Shown here piece by piece: positions 15,887 through 28,636 of a stretch of 64,000 nt of DNA. The position numbers and the translations under genes are program-made. Numbering within the stretch: the stretch's first letter is position 1; every line of letters starts with the position of its first letter. Source of the stretch: Nonomuraea gerenzanensis (GTDB lineage Bacteria > Actinomycetota > Actinomycetes > Streptosporangiales > Streptosporangiaceae); NCBI RefSeq assembly GCF_020215645.1, contig NZ_CP084058.1, positions 5,022,001 through 5,086,000 of the forward strand, given 5' to 3'. Below the pieces are notes generated by a model that saw only the letters and a program-made list of their open reading frames with translations, did no database searches and was not told the origin of the DNA.

Positions 15887-17974
15887 GTGGTGGGGATCGA
15901 GGCGGATCTGGGCGAGCTGCGCGGAGCGGAACGCGCCCTGCTGACGGCGTTCGTGCACGGCACCTGGCTGGATCTGCGTGCCGGCGACGCCGAGGAGGAC
16001 GACCCGGCGGGCGGGGAGTCATGGGGCCCGGCGCGGACGGTCAGGGCCGAGGTGATCAGGGCGCTGCTCCTGGGGGCCGCCGAGGCCGAGCCCGGCTGGG
16101 CGCCGGCGATCAGGCTGCGCGGCGCGCGCGTCGTCGGGCGGCTCGACCTCATGGGAGCGACCGTGGAACACCCGCTGTCGTGTGAGCACTGCTTCTTCGA
16201 CAGCGGATTACGCCTGGTAGAGGCCACCACGAAGACGGTCAGGATCGTCGGCAGCCGGCTTCCCGGCTTCAACGGGGCGCGGCTGCGACTGGACGGGATA
16301 CTCAACTTCTGGCGCAGCGTCGTCTCCGGCGGGATCAGGCTGGACCGGGCCCGCGTGCTCGGTGACGTCTCGCTGCGTGCGGCGGTGGTCGGCCCGCACC
16401 CGTCCGGTGTCGCGGTGGCCGCCGACGGGCTCAACGTGGACGGCAGCCTGGAGCTCGACCAGGGCCTGCGCGCGGACGGCCCCGTGGTGCTGCGCGGGTG
16501 CCGCGTGACAGGCTCGCTCACCCTGGAGGACGCGAGCCTGCACGGCCTCCCCGGCTCGGGCGTGCCCGATGCGGCCAGCGACTCGTACGCGCTGAACGCC
16601 GACAACGCCGTCATCGAGGGACGTCTCATCGCCGACCGGATGCGGGCCGACGGCGGGATCCGCCTGATGAACGCCCGCGTCGGTGCCAGCCTCAGACTGA
16701 ACGGCGCCCGGCTGGACAGCCGCGACGGCGCGGCGTTGAGCGGTGGCGGGCTGGCGGTGAGCGGCGGCGTGTTCTGCATGGACGGGTTCGCGGCCACCGG
16801 CGAGCTCCGCCTGGTCGGCGCCCGGCTGGATGCGAACCTGTGCCTCACCGGCGCGGCCCTGCGCAACCAGCATGGCGCCTGCCTGACACTCGACCGGGCC
16901 GCCATCGGCTCCCTCGACGCCTCCGGCGTGACCGTGGCCGCGGGGGCGATCAGCCTCGCCGGCACCACGGTCGGTGGTGGTTTCCTGCTGGACGGCGCCC
17001 ACCTGGACAACGGCCGCGACCCGTGTCTGCTGGTCGAGAGCTCGGTCTTCGAGGGGCCGCTGCGGCTGCGTCACGTGCGGGCCCGCGGCGAGGTACGCAT
17101 CCGCAACAGCCGCACCTCCGGCAGGGTTCTGCTCAACGGCGCGACGCTCGACAACCCGGGCGCCGCCGCGCTGCGCTTCACCCGCAACGAGGTCGGCTCG
17201 GACGTGGTGTGCGACGGTATGACGGCGCACGGTGAGGTGCGGTTCGTCGACACGCAGATAGCGCTCGACCTGGATCTCGAGGGCGCCCTGCTCAGCAACC
17301 CCGGTGGCACCGCGCTCGATGCGCGCGGGCTGCAGGCCGCCGAGCTCGCCCTGCTGCCGGACGGTGACGTCGAGGGCGCCGTCGTCCTCGAACACGTCCG
17401 CGTGGGTCTGCTGCGCGACGACCCCGCGCGCCGGCCCCGGACGCTGCGTGTCAACGGGCTGACGTACACCGTTCTGGAGCCGCGGTGTTCCGCGCGTGAG
17501 CGCGTCCGCTGGCTGTCCGGCGAGGACTTCCACCCGCAGCCGTACGAGCAGCTCGCCGCCTCCTACGCCGCCGTCGGGCAGCACGACGCAGCCCGCGCCG
17601 TCCTGTACGCGAAGGAACGGCGGCAGCAGCGTGACCGGCTCCTGCTCGGCCGGGTGTGGAGCGTCCTGCAGGACGTCACGGTCGGCTTCGGCTACAAGCC
17701 GTGGCGGGCGGCCACCTGGCTCGCCGTCCTGCTGGCCATCGGCGGGGCCGTCTACTCGGCCTCGCCCCCGCCACCGCTGAAGCCGGGGGAGTCGCCGCAC
17801 TACATCCCCGTGGTCTACGCGCTCGACCTGCTGCTGCCCATCGTCGATCTGGGCCAGCAGTCGGCGTTCAACCCGGCGGGAGTGACGCAGTGGCTCTCGT
17901 ACGGGCTGATCGTGGCCGGCTGGATCCTGGCGACCACCGTCGTCGCCGGAGCGGCCCGCGTCCTCGGCAGGTGA
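15887..17974 (+). CDS. membrane-anchored beta-helix repeat protein of unknown function
   Basis: About 695 residues from the GTG at 15887. A TTG at 15830 is possible, but that stretch overlaps an apparent remnant on the other strand. The N-terminus (LGELRGAERALLTAFVHGTWLDLR) and roughly 20-residue repeats of the type LRLNGARLDS-GGxLxLxG resemble a right-handed pentapeptide-like beta-helix covering residues of about 80-500. The last ~100 residues hold two hydrophobic segments (AATWLAVLLAIGGAVYSA and WLSYGLIVAGWILATTVVAG). Homologues in Streptomyces are commonly labelled membrane-associated oxidoreductase, but I see no redox cofactor motif. Function unknown. Confidence 0.7.
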   Translation: MVGIEADLGELRGAERALLTAFVHGTWLDLRAGDAEEDDPAGGESWGPARTVRAEVIRALLLGAAEAEPGWAPAIRLRGARVVGRLDLMGATVEHPLSCEHCFFDSGLRLVEATTKTVRIVGSRLPGFNGARLRLDGILNFWRSVVSGGIRLDRARVLGDVSLRAAVVGPHPSGVAVAADGLNVDGSLELDQGLRADGPVVLRGCRVTGSLTLEDASLHGLPGSGVPDAASDSYALNADNAVIEGRLIADRMRADGGIRLMNARVGASLRLNGARLDSRDGAALSGGGLAVSGGVFCMDGFAATGELRLVGARLDANLCLTGAALRNQHGACLTLDRAAIGSLDASGVTVAAGAISLAGTTVGGGFLLDGAHLDNGRDPCLLVESSVFEGPLRLRHVRARGEVRIRNSRTSGRVLLNGATLDNPGAAALRFTRNEVGSDVVCDGMTAHGEVRFVDTQIALDLDLEGALLSNPGGTALDARGLQAAELALLPDGDVEGAVVLEHVRVGLLRDDPARRPRTLRVNGLTYTVLEPRCSARERVRWLSGEDFHPQPYEQLAASYAAVGQHDAARAVLYAKERRQQRDRLLLGRVWSVLQDVTVGFGYKPWRAATWLAVLLAIGGAVYSASPPPPLKPGESPHYIPVVYALDLLLPIVDLGQQSAFNPAGVTQWLSYGLIVAGWILATTVVAGAARVLGR

Positions 17975-17996
17975 AGGGGTGCCTCTCCTCGGCTCC

Positions 17997-19376
17997 TCAC
18001 CGCTGCTGGACCTGTCCTGCCGGAACGGACGGCGGTCCTCCAGCGGGCTGTTCCGCGGACGGGCGCACCGCCGTCAGGTAGCTGCGCCGGTCGATGGCGT
18101 CCAGCCGGACGACGGCGCCGGTGCTGGGCGCGTTCACCATCTGCGTGTTGCTGACGGCCAGGCCGACGTGGTCCGGGCCGGGGCGTGAGGTGTCGGTGTC
18201 GTAGAAGACCAGGTCACCCGGGCGGACCTCGGCGCGGGACACCTTGCGGCCCTTGTTGACCTGCTCGTAGGTGGTGCCGCCGATGCGGATGCCGGCCTTG
18301 CTCCAGGCGTACTCGGTCAGGCCGCTGCAGTCGAAGCCCTTGATGTCCGCGCCGCGGCCGATGCCGTAGCTGGGGCCGGACGGGCCGCCGCCGCCCCAGG
18401 AGTACGGGATCCCGCGCTGGGTCAGGGCGGCGTCGACGGCAGCGGCGGCGCCGCCTGAGCCGGTGGCGGCGTCATCGTCGGTGTCGCCGGTGGCGCTCCC
18501 CGAGGTGGTGGTGCTGTCATCGGTGGTGGTGCTGCCGTCGGTGGTGGTGCTGTTGTCGGGGGCGCCGCACAGCCGTCCGGTGATGTCGTCGACGATCGCC
18601 TCGGCCTGCTCGCGGGCCGTCGCGGCGCTCTCGTCGGCGCTCTCGTCGGCGGCGTCGTCGGCGGCGTCGTCCTTCTGGCGCAGGTCGTCGGCCAGCCCGG
18701 AGATGACCGTCTCCCGCGAGATGCCGAGGCCGGCGGCGGTCGTGAGCCTGCGCTGGATGCGGGCCTGCTCCTTGGACGTCAGGTCCAGGGTCTCCAGGTC
18801 CGCGTCCGTGGCGGAAGGCGTCCACAAGGCGGAGGCGAGCTGCTTGGCGAGCGGCTCGTGTTCGGCGTACTTGCCGCGCAGGTCCTGCCTGGGACGCTGG
18901 ACGAGCGCGGCGGCCTTCGTCAGGGGCATGGCCTGCCAGCCGCGTACGCGGACGAGCCGTTCGTAGAAGGAGCGGGCGGCGTGCCTCGGGGTGGTGACCT
19001 GCTTGCGGGTGCCCCAGCCGGCCGCCGGCGTCTGCTGGAACAGGCCGAAGGACCTGCCCTCCGCCGAGACGGCGTCGTTGTTCAGCCGGCTCTCCTGGAA
19101 CGCCGTCGCGAGGGCGATCTCCGCCGCGCGTCGCGGGAGGCCGAGCTCGGCGGCGGTCTCGACGATGACCCTGGCGTGGTCCGTCTGCTGGGCGGACAGG
19201 CCGCGCGGGGACGTTCCGCTCCTGGACGCGTACCCGCACAGGGTGCTGTTCGGCCGGTCCGGGTTCATCGAGACCGTGGCGTACGCGGTGCCGCCGGTCA
19301 TGCCGGCGACCAGGGCCACGCCCGAGACCAGCCCGGCCACCGGCGCGAGGACATTCGAGATGCGGTGCTCCGTCAT
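17997..19376 (-). CDS. secreted NlpC/P60 (C40) peptidoglycan endopeptidase
   Basis: 459 residues from the ATG at 19376, which has AGGAGG five bases upstream. An N-terminal hydrophobic signal (ISNVLAPVAGLVSGVALVAGM...AYA) is followed by a helical domain with lysozyme-like hints (ALATAFQESRLNND, SFGLFQQTPAAGWGT), where the Glu suggests a transglycosylase-like fold. Then come a Thr/Ser/Asp-rich linker and a C-terminal NlpC/P60 domain with catalytic Cys in GFDCSGLTEYAW and His in GPDHVGLAVS. It would cut stem peptides in the wall outside the membrane. The combination of a lytic-transglycosylase-like and an endopeptidase domain is known in actinobacterial wall hydrolases. It is divergent from the kinase gene, so regulation could be shared. 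Confidence 0.85.
   Translation of the reverse strand: MTEHRISNVLAPVAGLVSGVALVAGMTGGTAYATVSMNPDRPNSTLCGYASRSGTSPRGLSAQQTDHARVIVETAAELGLPRRAAEIALATAFQESRLNNDAVSAEGRSFGLFQQTPAAGWGTRKQVTTPRHAARSFYERLVRVRGWQAMPLTKAAALVQRPRQDLRGKYAEHEPLAKQLASALWTPSATDADLETLDLTSKEQARIQRRLTTAAGLGISRETVISGLADDLRQKDDAADDAADESADESAATAREQAEAIVDDITGRLCGAPDNSTTTDGSTTTDDSTTTSGSATGDTDDDAATGSGGAAAAVDAALTQRGIPYSWGGGGPSGPSYGIGRGADIKGFDCSGLTEYAWSKAGIRIGGTTYEQVNKGRKVSRAEVRPGDLVFYDTDTSRPGPDHVGLAVSNTQMVNAPSTGAVVRLDAIDRRSYLTAVRPSAEQPAGGPPSVPAGQVQQR
18505..18558. repeat. 18-bp tandem repeat in the linker of the NlpC/P60 gene
   Basis: Three 18-bp units beginning GTGGTGGTGCTG encode the STTTDD-like linker. The unit is a multiple of three, so changes in copy number would alter linker length without a frameshift. 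Confidence 0.8.
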
Positions 19377-19531
19377 GCTGTTCCTCCTGGTCCGTGCTGC
19401 CACATCGGGCGATGGGAGGCCGGGGCGGCCGTCCGGCCCATCGCCGACGTCGAATGTGGACTGTTCGTCGCTGAGGAGGCCGTGGACGAACGTAGGGCAA
19501 CAAAGCAGGCGAGAACGGCATCTAATGGCGC

Positions 19532-23191
<3,660 letters not shown>

Positions 23192-23250
23192 CCACGGGGG
23201 TCCTGACGAGCCGTTCGCACCCATGTTCCCGAGCGTGACACCGGGTCACT

Positions 23251-23278
23251 TTGAAAAACGACCGGTCGTTCGTATAGA
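23251..23278 (+). promoter_or_regulatory. promoter with embedded TetR palindrome
   Basis: TTGAAA (23251-23256) and TATAGA (23273-23278) are 16 bp apart, and the spacer holds the perfect palindrome AACGACCGGTCGTT (23257-23270). The -10 box ends nine bases before the ATG, so the mRNA should be nearly leaderless. The layout implies autorepression by the TetR protein. Confidence 0.65.
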
Positions 23279-23287
23279 TTGCGGCGC

Positions 23288-23920
23288 ATGACGAACGACG
23301 GCCGGCGGCTGCGCGGGATGCGCAGCCGCGAGGCGATCTTGGAGCAGGCGGTCGGCCTGGCCTCCGTCGAGGGGCTGGACGGGCTCTCCCTGGGACGGCT
23401 GGCGACCGCGACCGGCCTGAGCAAGTCCGGGTTCTTCGCCCACTGGGCCGGCAAGGAGCAGTTGCAGCTCGATGCCGTGGGCTGGGCCACCCGCCAGTGG
23501 ACCGAGCACGTGGTGGCGCCCGCGTTGCGGGCCCCCGCCGGCGTGCGGCGGCTGTTCGCGCTGCACGAGGCGCGCCTGAAGTTCTACAGCGACGGCGTGC
23601 TGCCCGGCGGGTGCTTCTTCTTCACCGTGCAGGCCGAGTTCGACGACCGCCCGGGGCCGGTACGCGACCGCGTGGCCCAGGCGGCGGCCGAGTGGCAGGC
23701 GTTCATCCAGCGTCAGGTGACGGAGGCGATCACGCTGGGCGAGCTGGCGGAGGGGACCGACCCCGCGCAGCTCGCCTACGAGATCGACGCGCTCGGCGAG
23801 ATGGTGATCATTCACTCCCGCCTGCACGACGGCGCGCACTCCCTCACCCACGCCCGCCGCGCCGTCCTGCAGCGCCTGCGTGCCCTCTGCCCCGACCCGA
23901 CCCTGCTCCCGGAGGACTGA
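23288..23920 (+). CDS. TetR/AcrR-family repressor
   Basis: 210 residues. The HTH is at residues of about 10-55 (SREAILEQAVGLASVEG, LSLGRLATATGLSKSGFFAHW), followed by a helical ligand domain of the TetR_C_6-like kind containing GGCFFFTVQAEFDDRPGPVR. It is preceded by its own 14-bp palindrome and followed two bases later by a thioesterase gene, so it probably controls itself and that gene. The inducer may be an acyl or acyl-CoA compound (inference from the neighbour). Confidence 0.9.
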   Translation: MTNDGRRLRGMRSREAILEQAVGLASVEGLDGLSLGRLATATGLSKSGFFAHWAGKEQLQLDAVGWATRQWTEHVVAPALRAPAGVRRLFALHEARLKFYSDGVLPGGCFFFTVQAEFDDRPGPVRDRVAQAAAEWQAFIQRQVTEAITLGELAEGTDPAQLAYEIDALGEMVIIHSRLHDGAHSLTHARRAVLQRLRALCPDPTLLPED

Positions 23921-23922
23921 CC

Positions 23923-24360
23923 ATGGCGGAAGACGGCGTGTACGAGCCGGTCCAGGTGCATTTCGACGACCTCGACGCCATGGGGCTGCTGCACAACTCC
24001 CGCTACGCCCTGCTGGTCGAGCGGGCGATCGGCGCCTACTGGCAGCGGCTCGGCTGGTCGGCCGATCCGGGCCGGTCGGCGTTCAAGGACGTGTTGCTGG
24101 CCGTGCGCGAGTTCAAGGTGACCTACCACGCGCCGATCATGGAGGCGGGCGAGCCGGTGGTGCACTTCTGGATGGAGCGGATGGGGCGCACCAGCGGCGT
24201 CTACGGTTTCCGGGTGCTGTCGGCGGACCGCTCGGTGGTGCACGCCGACGGCTACCGCGTCAACGTCAACCTGGACCCGGCCACCCTGCGCCCCGCGCCG
24301 TTCAGCGCCGAGCTGCGCACCGCCGCCGAGCCCCTGCTGCGTGCGCCGCTGCCGTGCTGA
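23923..24360 (+). CDS. 4-hydroxybenzoyl-CoA thioesterase-like (hotdog fold) acyl-CoA thioesterase
   Basis: 145 residues. The hotdog signature is clear: VQVHFDDLDAMGLLHNSRY near the N-terminus with the catalytic Asp position of the 4HBT family, then VREFKVTYHAPI and YRVNVNLDPAT. It hydrolyses acyl-CoA or acyl carrier protein thioesters in the cytoplasm; the acyl group is unknown. The ribosome site GGAGGA overlaps the end of the tetR gene, so the pair is one transcript. Confidence 0.85.
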   Translation: MAEDGVYEPVQVHFDDLDAMGLLHNSRYALLVERAIGAYWQRLGWSADPGRSAFKDVLLAVREFKVTYHAPIMEAGEPVVHFWMERMGRTSGVYGFRVLSADRSVVHADGYRVNVNLDPATLRPAPFSAELRTAAEPLLRAPLPC

Positions 24361-24379
24361 CGTCCCGCTGCCTCCCGCC

Positions 24380-24991
24380 TCAGCCCAGCCGGATGCGGCA
24401 GACGGCGTTGACCTTCCGCAACCCCTCGGCCCACCTGCCGGCGTCGCTCGCCTCGAGGCCGTCGAACATCACGGCTCGCGCGTCGGCGTGCCTGCCGCGC
24501 TGGACGTAGGCCTCGGCCGGCTCGGGCGCCCCCTGGAAATGGGCTCCCGAGACCGAAACCTGCTGCCGTACCAGCTCGACGTGACGGCGGCACTCGGCCT
24601 CCTGTCCGCGTGAGGCGGCGAACACCAGTGCCTGCACCGACTCGGCGTCCCTCCCCTGCATGTCGTCGAGCAGCACCAGGGCCGGCCGCTCCGCCGCCAG
24701 GTCCGACAGGACGTTGAGCACGCCCAGACCCGTGGTGAGGCGGTCGAGCCCGGTGGGCGCCTCGTCCACGGCCGGCGCCGCCGCAGGGCCACCCGCTGCG
24801 GCGGCGCGAGCTCGGCCTTGTCCAGGGGGATCGCGCCGAGCAACCGCGTCAGGGCGGCGAACGGCACATCGCCTTCCGCGCGCACGCCGCCGGCCTGAAG
24901 GACGAGCATGCGGCCGGCCGCGGACCGGACGACGTAGGCCAGCATGGCCGTCGATCGCCGCACACTCGGGTGCCCGTCCGAAGAACGCCAT
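24380..24991 (-). pseudogene. broken LuxR-type LAL (AAA/STAND) regulator
   Basis: Recognisable LAL pieces occur in order but in different frames: FFGRAPECAAIDG at the start, then in another frame GRMLVLQAGGVRAEGDVPFA followed by ALTRLLGAIP, then back in the first frame VLNVLSDLAAERPALVLLDD (the Walker B region) followed by TPR-like residues RRHVELVRQQV and GRHADARAVMF. The P-loop and most of the ~900-residue protein, including the LuxR DNA-binding end, are missing. At least two frameshifts plus deletions make it non-functional. The ~200 bases on to 25122 hold nothing further that I recognise. Confidence 0.6.
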
Positions 24992-25122
24992 GGCCGGAGT
25001 CCGTCGGTCTCGTGGAAGTGGGGGAACCGGGCACCTGCCAGGTAACAGCCCATCCCGGGGGCGAGCCGGAACGACGGGGACACCTTCTGCCCCAAACCGC
25101 TTGCGGAAGCCGTCCGAAACAG

Positions 25123-25153
25123 CTAATTCTTAGTAAGGTTTCCTTTTTAATTC
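25123..25153 (+). promoter_or_regulatory. AT-rich promoter element of the LPMO gene
   Basis: A conspicuous AT-rich island contains AAGG-TTT-CCTT (25135-25145) about 55 bp before the ATG. Secreted polysaccharide-degrading genes in actinomycetes often carry an AGGAAA/TTTCCT-type motif at this place, so a shared regulator is possible. Confidence 0.35.
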
Positions 25154-25196
25154 TGTCTCAGCCCGTACGAACTCCTCCCACCCCCAGGAGTACGAG

Positions 25197-26060
25197 ATGC
25201 GCAAGAGCACGATCGCCGCAGCGGTGGCAGCCTCCGGAGTGCTGGCCCTGCTGCCCGCGTCCGCGGCCAACGCCCACGGCACCATGTCCAACCCGCCCAG
25301 CCGGGTCTACGTCTGCAAGAACGAGGGCCCGGAGTCGCCGAAGTCCGCCGCGTGCAAGGCCGCCGTGGCCGCCGGTGGCACGCAGGCGTACTACGACTGG
25401 AACGAGGTCTCGCTCCTGGAGGCGGGCGGGCGGCACCGCGAGCTCATCCCCGACGGCAAGCTCTGCAGCGCGGGGCGGGAGAAGTACCGCGGCCTCGACC
25501 TGCAGCGCGCCGACTGGCCGGCGACCAAGGTGAGCCCCGGCAGCTTCACGCTGACCTACCACGCCACCGCCCCGCACGCGAACAGCAACTTCGAGTTCTA
25601 CATCACCCGCGAGGGCTGGAACCCGACCATGCCCCTCAAGTGGTCCGACCTGGTCCACATCAAGACGTTCAACGGGCAGAACCCGACGACGTTCACCAAC
25701 TGGACCATCAACCTGCCGCAGCGCTCCGGCCGCCACATCCTCTACTCGATCTGGCAGCGCGTGGTCGGCAGCAACGAGGCGTTCTACACCTGCTCGGACG
25801 TGGACTTCGGCGGCGGCAACCCCTCCACGCCGACGCCCACCCCAACCCCGACCCCGACCCCGACCCCGACGACGCCGACCCCCACCCCGACGCCGACCCC
25901 GACCGTCACCCAGCCCGGCGGCACCTGGCGCGCGGGCACGGCCTACCGCGCGGGCGACCGGGTGACGTACAACGGATCGACCTACGAGTGCACGCAGCCG
26001 CACACGGCGCTCACCGGCTGGGAGCCGCCGAACGTGCCCGCCCTGTGGAAGCGGGTCTGA
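25197..26060 (+). CDS. secreted lytic polysaccharide monooxygenase (AA10) with CBM5/12 chitin-binding module
   Basis: 287 residues. A signal peptide ends ...AANA, leaving an N-terminal His (HGTMSNPPSRVYVC), the first ligand of the copper histidine brace. The AA10 core runs to about residue 205, with TYHATAPHANSNFEFYIT supplying the second brace His and WQRVVGSNEAFYTCSDVDF at its end. A (Pro-Thr)n linker follows, encoded by a 6-bp CCGACC-like repeat. The C-terminal ~45 residues (WRAGTAYRAGDRVTYNG, then TYECTQPHTALTGWEPP) form a CBM5/12 module. It oxidatively cleaves crystalline chitin, or possibly cellulose, outside the cell. The organism therefore degrades fungal or insect biomass. Confidence 0.95.
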   Translation: MRKSTIAAAVAASGVLALLPASAANAHGTMSNPPSRVYVCKNEGPESPKSAACKAAVAAGGTQAYYDWNEVSLLEAGGRHRELIPDGKLCSAGREKYRGLDLQRADWPATKVSPGSFTLTYHATAPHANSNFEFYITREGWNPTMPLKWSDLVHIKTFNGQNPTTFTNWTINLPQRSGRHILYSIWQRVVGSNEAFYTCSDVDFGGGNPSTPTPTPTPTPTPTPTTPTPTPTPTPTVTQPGGTWRAGTAYRAGDRVTYNGSTYECTQPHTALTGWEPPNVPALWKRV

Positions 26061-26072
26061 CGCGACGACCCC

Positions 26073-26097
26073 GGCCCGGCGGCGCCGCCGCCGGGCC
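26073..26097. terminator. bidirectional hairpin terminator
   Basis: GGCCCGGCGGC-GCC-GCCGCCGGGCC is a perfect 11-bp stem with a 3-nt loop, midway between the convergent LPMO and DUF4132 genes. It can serve both. Confidence 0.65.
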
Positions 26098-26103
26098 GCC
26101 CGC

Positions 26104-28170
26104 TCAGCCCCGTAGCTGGCGGGTGATGGAGGGGTCGGTGATGGCGGTGTCGTTCGCCAGCAGGAACGCCTTGCTGAGGATGAGCGCCAGCCGGCCGTCC
26201 TCCTCGAACGGGAGGAACGGCGCCGCGTGCGGATCGCGCGCGGACACCACGCACAGGTAGGCGTCGTCGGGCTCCATCAGGACGTTCGCCGACCCCAGAT
26301 GGATCTTGTACGTGCGCAGGTCGCCCCGCACCACCAGGAACCGGCCGGTGAGCGTGCACCGGCCGGCGATGGCCGTGCGCCCGATCAGCCGGGACAGCGC
26401 GTCGCGGCGCACCTCCGCCGACGGCTGGAGCGGCGCCGAGGAGCCCGCCCGCCAGCGGTCCATCAGCCCGTCCGGCCCGTACTCGGGCCACAGCGGGTCG
26501 GCCGTGATCGAGGCGACGCCCACGAACAGGTCCACGTCCCGCATGGCCTCGCTGAACACCAGCGGAGGGACCTCCGCCAGCGCCGCCTGCCGCCACGTGC
26601 CCTCGGCCGCCCGCTCGAAGCGGACCTGCCCGATCTCCGCGTGGTGATCGTCGTACAGGTGGTGCCCCAGCACCGCCCGCCACCGCCCGCCCGCCATGAC
26701 CCGGTACGCGGGGCCCTGCGCCTCCCACCGCCCCAGGAACGGGGCCCGCCAGCCGCGCTCGTTGAGCAGCGCGCGCAGCCTGCGGTAGTCGACCACGTGC
26801 CCCTCGAACCGGCTGGAGGAGGCCCCGGCCGCCTCCTCGGCGGGCGTGAGCAGGTAGACCTCGCGGAAGGCCTGCTTGAACGGCTGGCGCAGCTCCTTGC
26901 CCTGCACCTCCTCCCGCCAGGCGCGCACCTCCTCGACCCGCGCGCGGGCCGGGTGCCAGAGCCGCACCGGCCCGCCGGGCACGTTCATCCCCAGCTCGGC
27001 GCGCCAGAGGCCCGGCGAGATCTCGAACTCCCAGATCAGCCGCGAGGCGATCGGATGCTCCGCGAGCTGCCGGTAAGGCGGGGGCGTCGCGCTGGTGTAG
27101 GCGGCCTCCAGCGCCCTGGCCAGCGTCGCCTGCCGCTGCGCGGTCCGTTTGGCCAGCTCGCGCAGCCGCTTCACCTCCTCCGGGTGCTCCCGCTTGACGG
27201 CCGCGGGGACCGACTTCAGCCTCCTGTCGCCGTGCCACCACGACAGCTCCACCTTGCCGTCGGTCGAGATCACCGCCGTGTGCTCGCCGACGACCTCCCG
27301 CACCCGCCCGTCGGGCAGCCTGAACGCCACCTCCAGCCGGTTCGCCAGAGCGGGCTCCATGCGCTTGAACGCCTGATCGAGCCGGACGGGCACCTTGGCG
27401 TGCCGGGTGACGCGGCGGGCGGCGCGCAGCGCGGAGATCACCTCGGGCGTCGGGTACTCCTCCGCCGCGCGCGCGATCTCGAACAGCAGCCCCTGGGACG
27501 GCAGCGTCCTGGCCTGGGTGGGCGCCACCGCGAGGCCGGGCACCAGCTCGTCCAGCAGCTCGGGCAGCCAGGGCTCGTCGCGCAGCAGCGCCACCCGCAC
27601 CGCCCGGCCGAGCGCCGTCTTCTCCTCCTCGTCGAACGCCCGGTCCGCCTGGTAGGCCAGCTCGCCCGCGTGGATCGCCACGACGCGGGCCCGCGCCGTC
27701 TCCAGCGCCGTACGGGCGAAGCCCGGGTAACCGGGCAGCCCGTCGAGCCACTCGGCCACGCCGGGCCGCGGCTCCCGCGCCGCCTCGGCGAACAGCGCCC
27801 GCAGCTCCACGTCCCAGCCGAGCACCAGGTCCAGCTCGGCGACGGCGATCGGCGCCAGCGCCGCCCCGAGCGTGGCGCGCACCTCGGCGTCCATGCCCGC
27901 CAGCCCCGCCACCACCGGCAGGTAGCCCGAGGTGTCCACCCCCAGGAACCCGACCAGCTCGCGGGCCGGCTCGACCAGCCGCTGCCTGGCGTGCTCGCTG
28001 AGCGCGAACCGCTCCCTGGCCGCGCCGACGCCGGCCCGCACCGGCGTGCCGTCGCCCAGCCCGACCAGCCCGACGCTCAGCCGGGGCGCCTCCGGCCAGT
28101 GCGTCGGGTCGTCGGCATCCCCGGTGAGCAGGGAGAACAGGCGCCGCGCGAGCGGGGACAGCTCGCTCAC
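26104..28170 (-). CDS. DUF4132-type protein (DUF7737-like C-terminus)
   Basis: 688 residues. The C-terminal ~260 residues carry the conserved block of DUF4132 proteins: YRRLRALLNERGW, VPPLVFSEAMRDVDLFVGVA, FLVVRGDLRTYKIHLGSANV, SKAFLLANDTAITDPSITRQ. The middle has GKVELSWWHGDRRLKSVP. No enzyme motif is evident to me, and the family has no settled function; the Escherichia coli MolR region is related. It starts two bases after the stop of a small conserved partner and is surely co-transcribed with it. Confidence 0.8.
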   Translation of the reverse strand: MSELSPLARRLFSLLTGDADDPTHWPEAPRLSVGLVGLGDGTPVRAGVGAARERFALSEHARQRLVEPARELVGFLGVDTSGYLPVVAGLAGMDAEVRATLGAALAPIAVAELDLVLGWDVELRALFAEAAREPRPGVAEWLDGLPGYPGFARTALETARARVVAIHAGELAYQADRAFDEEEKTALGRAVRVALLRDEPWLPELLDELVPGLAVAPTQARTLPSQGLLFEIARAAEEYPTPEVISALRAARRVTRHAKVPVRLDQAFKRMEPALANRLEVAFRLPDGRVREVVGEHTAVISTDGKVELSWWHGDRRLKSVPAAVKREHPEEVKRLRELAKRTAQRQATLARALEAAYTSATPPPYRQLAEHPIASRLIWEFEISPGLWRAELGMNVPGGPVRLWHPARARVEEVRAWREEVQGKELRQPFKQAFREVYLLTPAEEAAGASSSRFEGHVVDYRRLRALLNERGWRAPFLGRWEAQGPAYRVMAGGRWRAVLGHHLYDDHHAEIGQVRFERAAEGTWRQAALAEVPPLVFSEAMRDVDLFVGVASITADPLWPEYGPDGLMDRWRAGSSAPLQPSAEVRRDALSRLIGRTAIAGRCTLTGRFLVVRGDLRTYKIHLGSANVLMEPDDAYLCVVSARDPHAAPFLPFEEDGRLALILSKAFLLANDTAITDPSITRQLRG

Positions 28171-28171
28171 C

Positions 28172-28564
28172 TCAGCCGCCGACCAGCGGGACGAGCTTGA
28201 CGAAGGAGACCACGGGATCGGCGATCAGGTCGATCTCGGTGTCGAGGTCCTCGATCTGCCGGTCGCCGACCAGCAGCAGGAACCCGTTGCGGGCGAAGGC
28301 GGCCTCGGCGGCGTCGGCCTGCTTCTCCCAGTCCAGCCGGCGCGCGGTCCGCATCCGGTAGCCGTTCAGGTCGGCCTCGGCGTCGGTCGGCTTGACCAGG
28401 CCGCGGAAGTGGTGCGAGGGGGAGGCGTTGTGCCGGGCCACCTCCTCGCGCACGCGCAGCCGTACCAGCTCGCGGGCCGAGATCCGCTCGGGCAGACCGG
28501 GCAGGGAGAGCTCGTCCAGCGCCCGGCCGGTCGCGCTCTCGTCGCGTAACGTCACTGATGCCAT
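28172..28564 (-). CDS. small conserved partner of the DUF4132 protein
   Basis: 130 residues from the ATG at 28564; an upstream start at 28603 adds only poorly conserved residues. Motifs: MASVTLRDESATGRALDEL, ISARELVRLRVREEVARHN, FLLLVGDRQIEDLDTEIDL, SFVKLVPLVGG. Proteins of this type are found next to DUF4132 genes in actinomycetes (from memory). Function unknown; a two-subunit complex is a reasonable guess. Confidence 0.75.
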   Translation of the reverse strand: MASVTLRDESATGRALDELSLPGLPERISARELVRLRVREEVARHNASPSHHFRGLVKPTDAEADLNGYRMRTARRLDWEKQADAAEAAFARNGFLLLVGDRQIEDLDTEIDLIADPVVSFVKLVPLVGG

Positions 28565-28636
28565 CGATACATCCCGCTTCCGTGAAAGATCAGATGGTGG
28601 CATCTATAGCAGCAGCGGACGACAGAACGACCGGCC

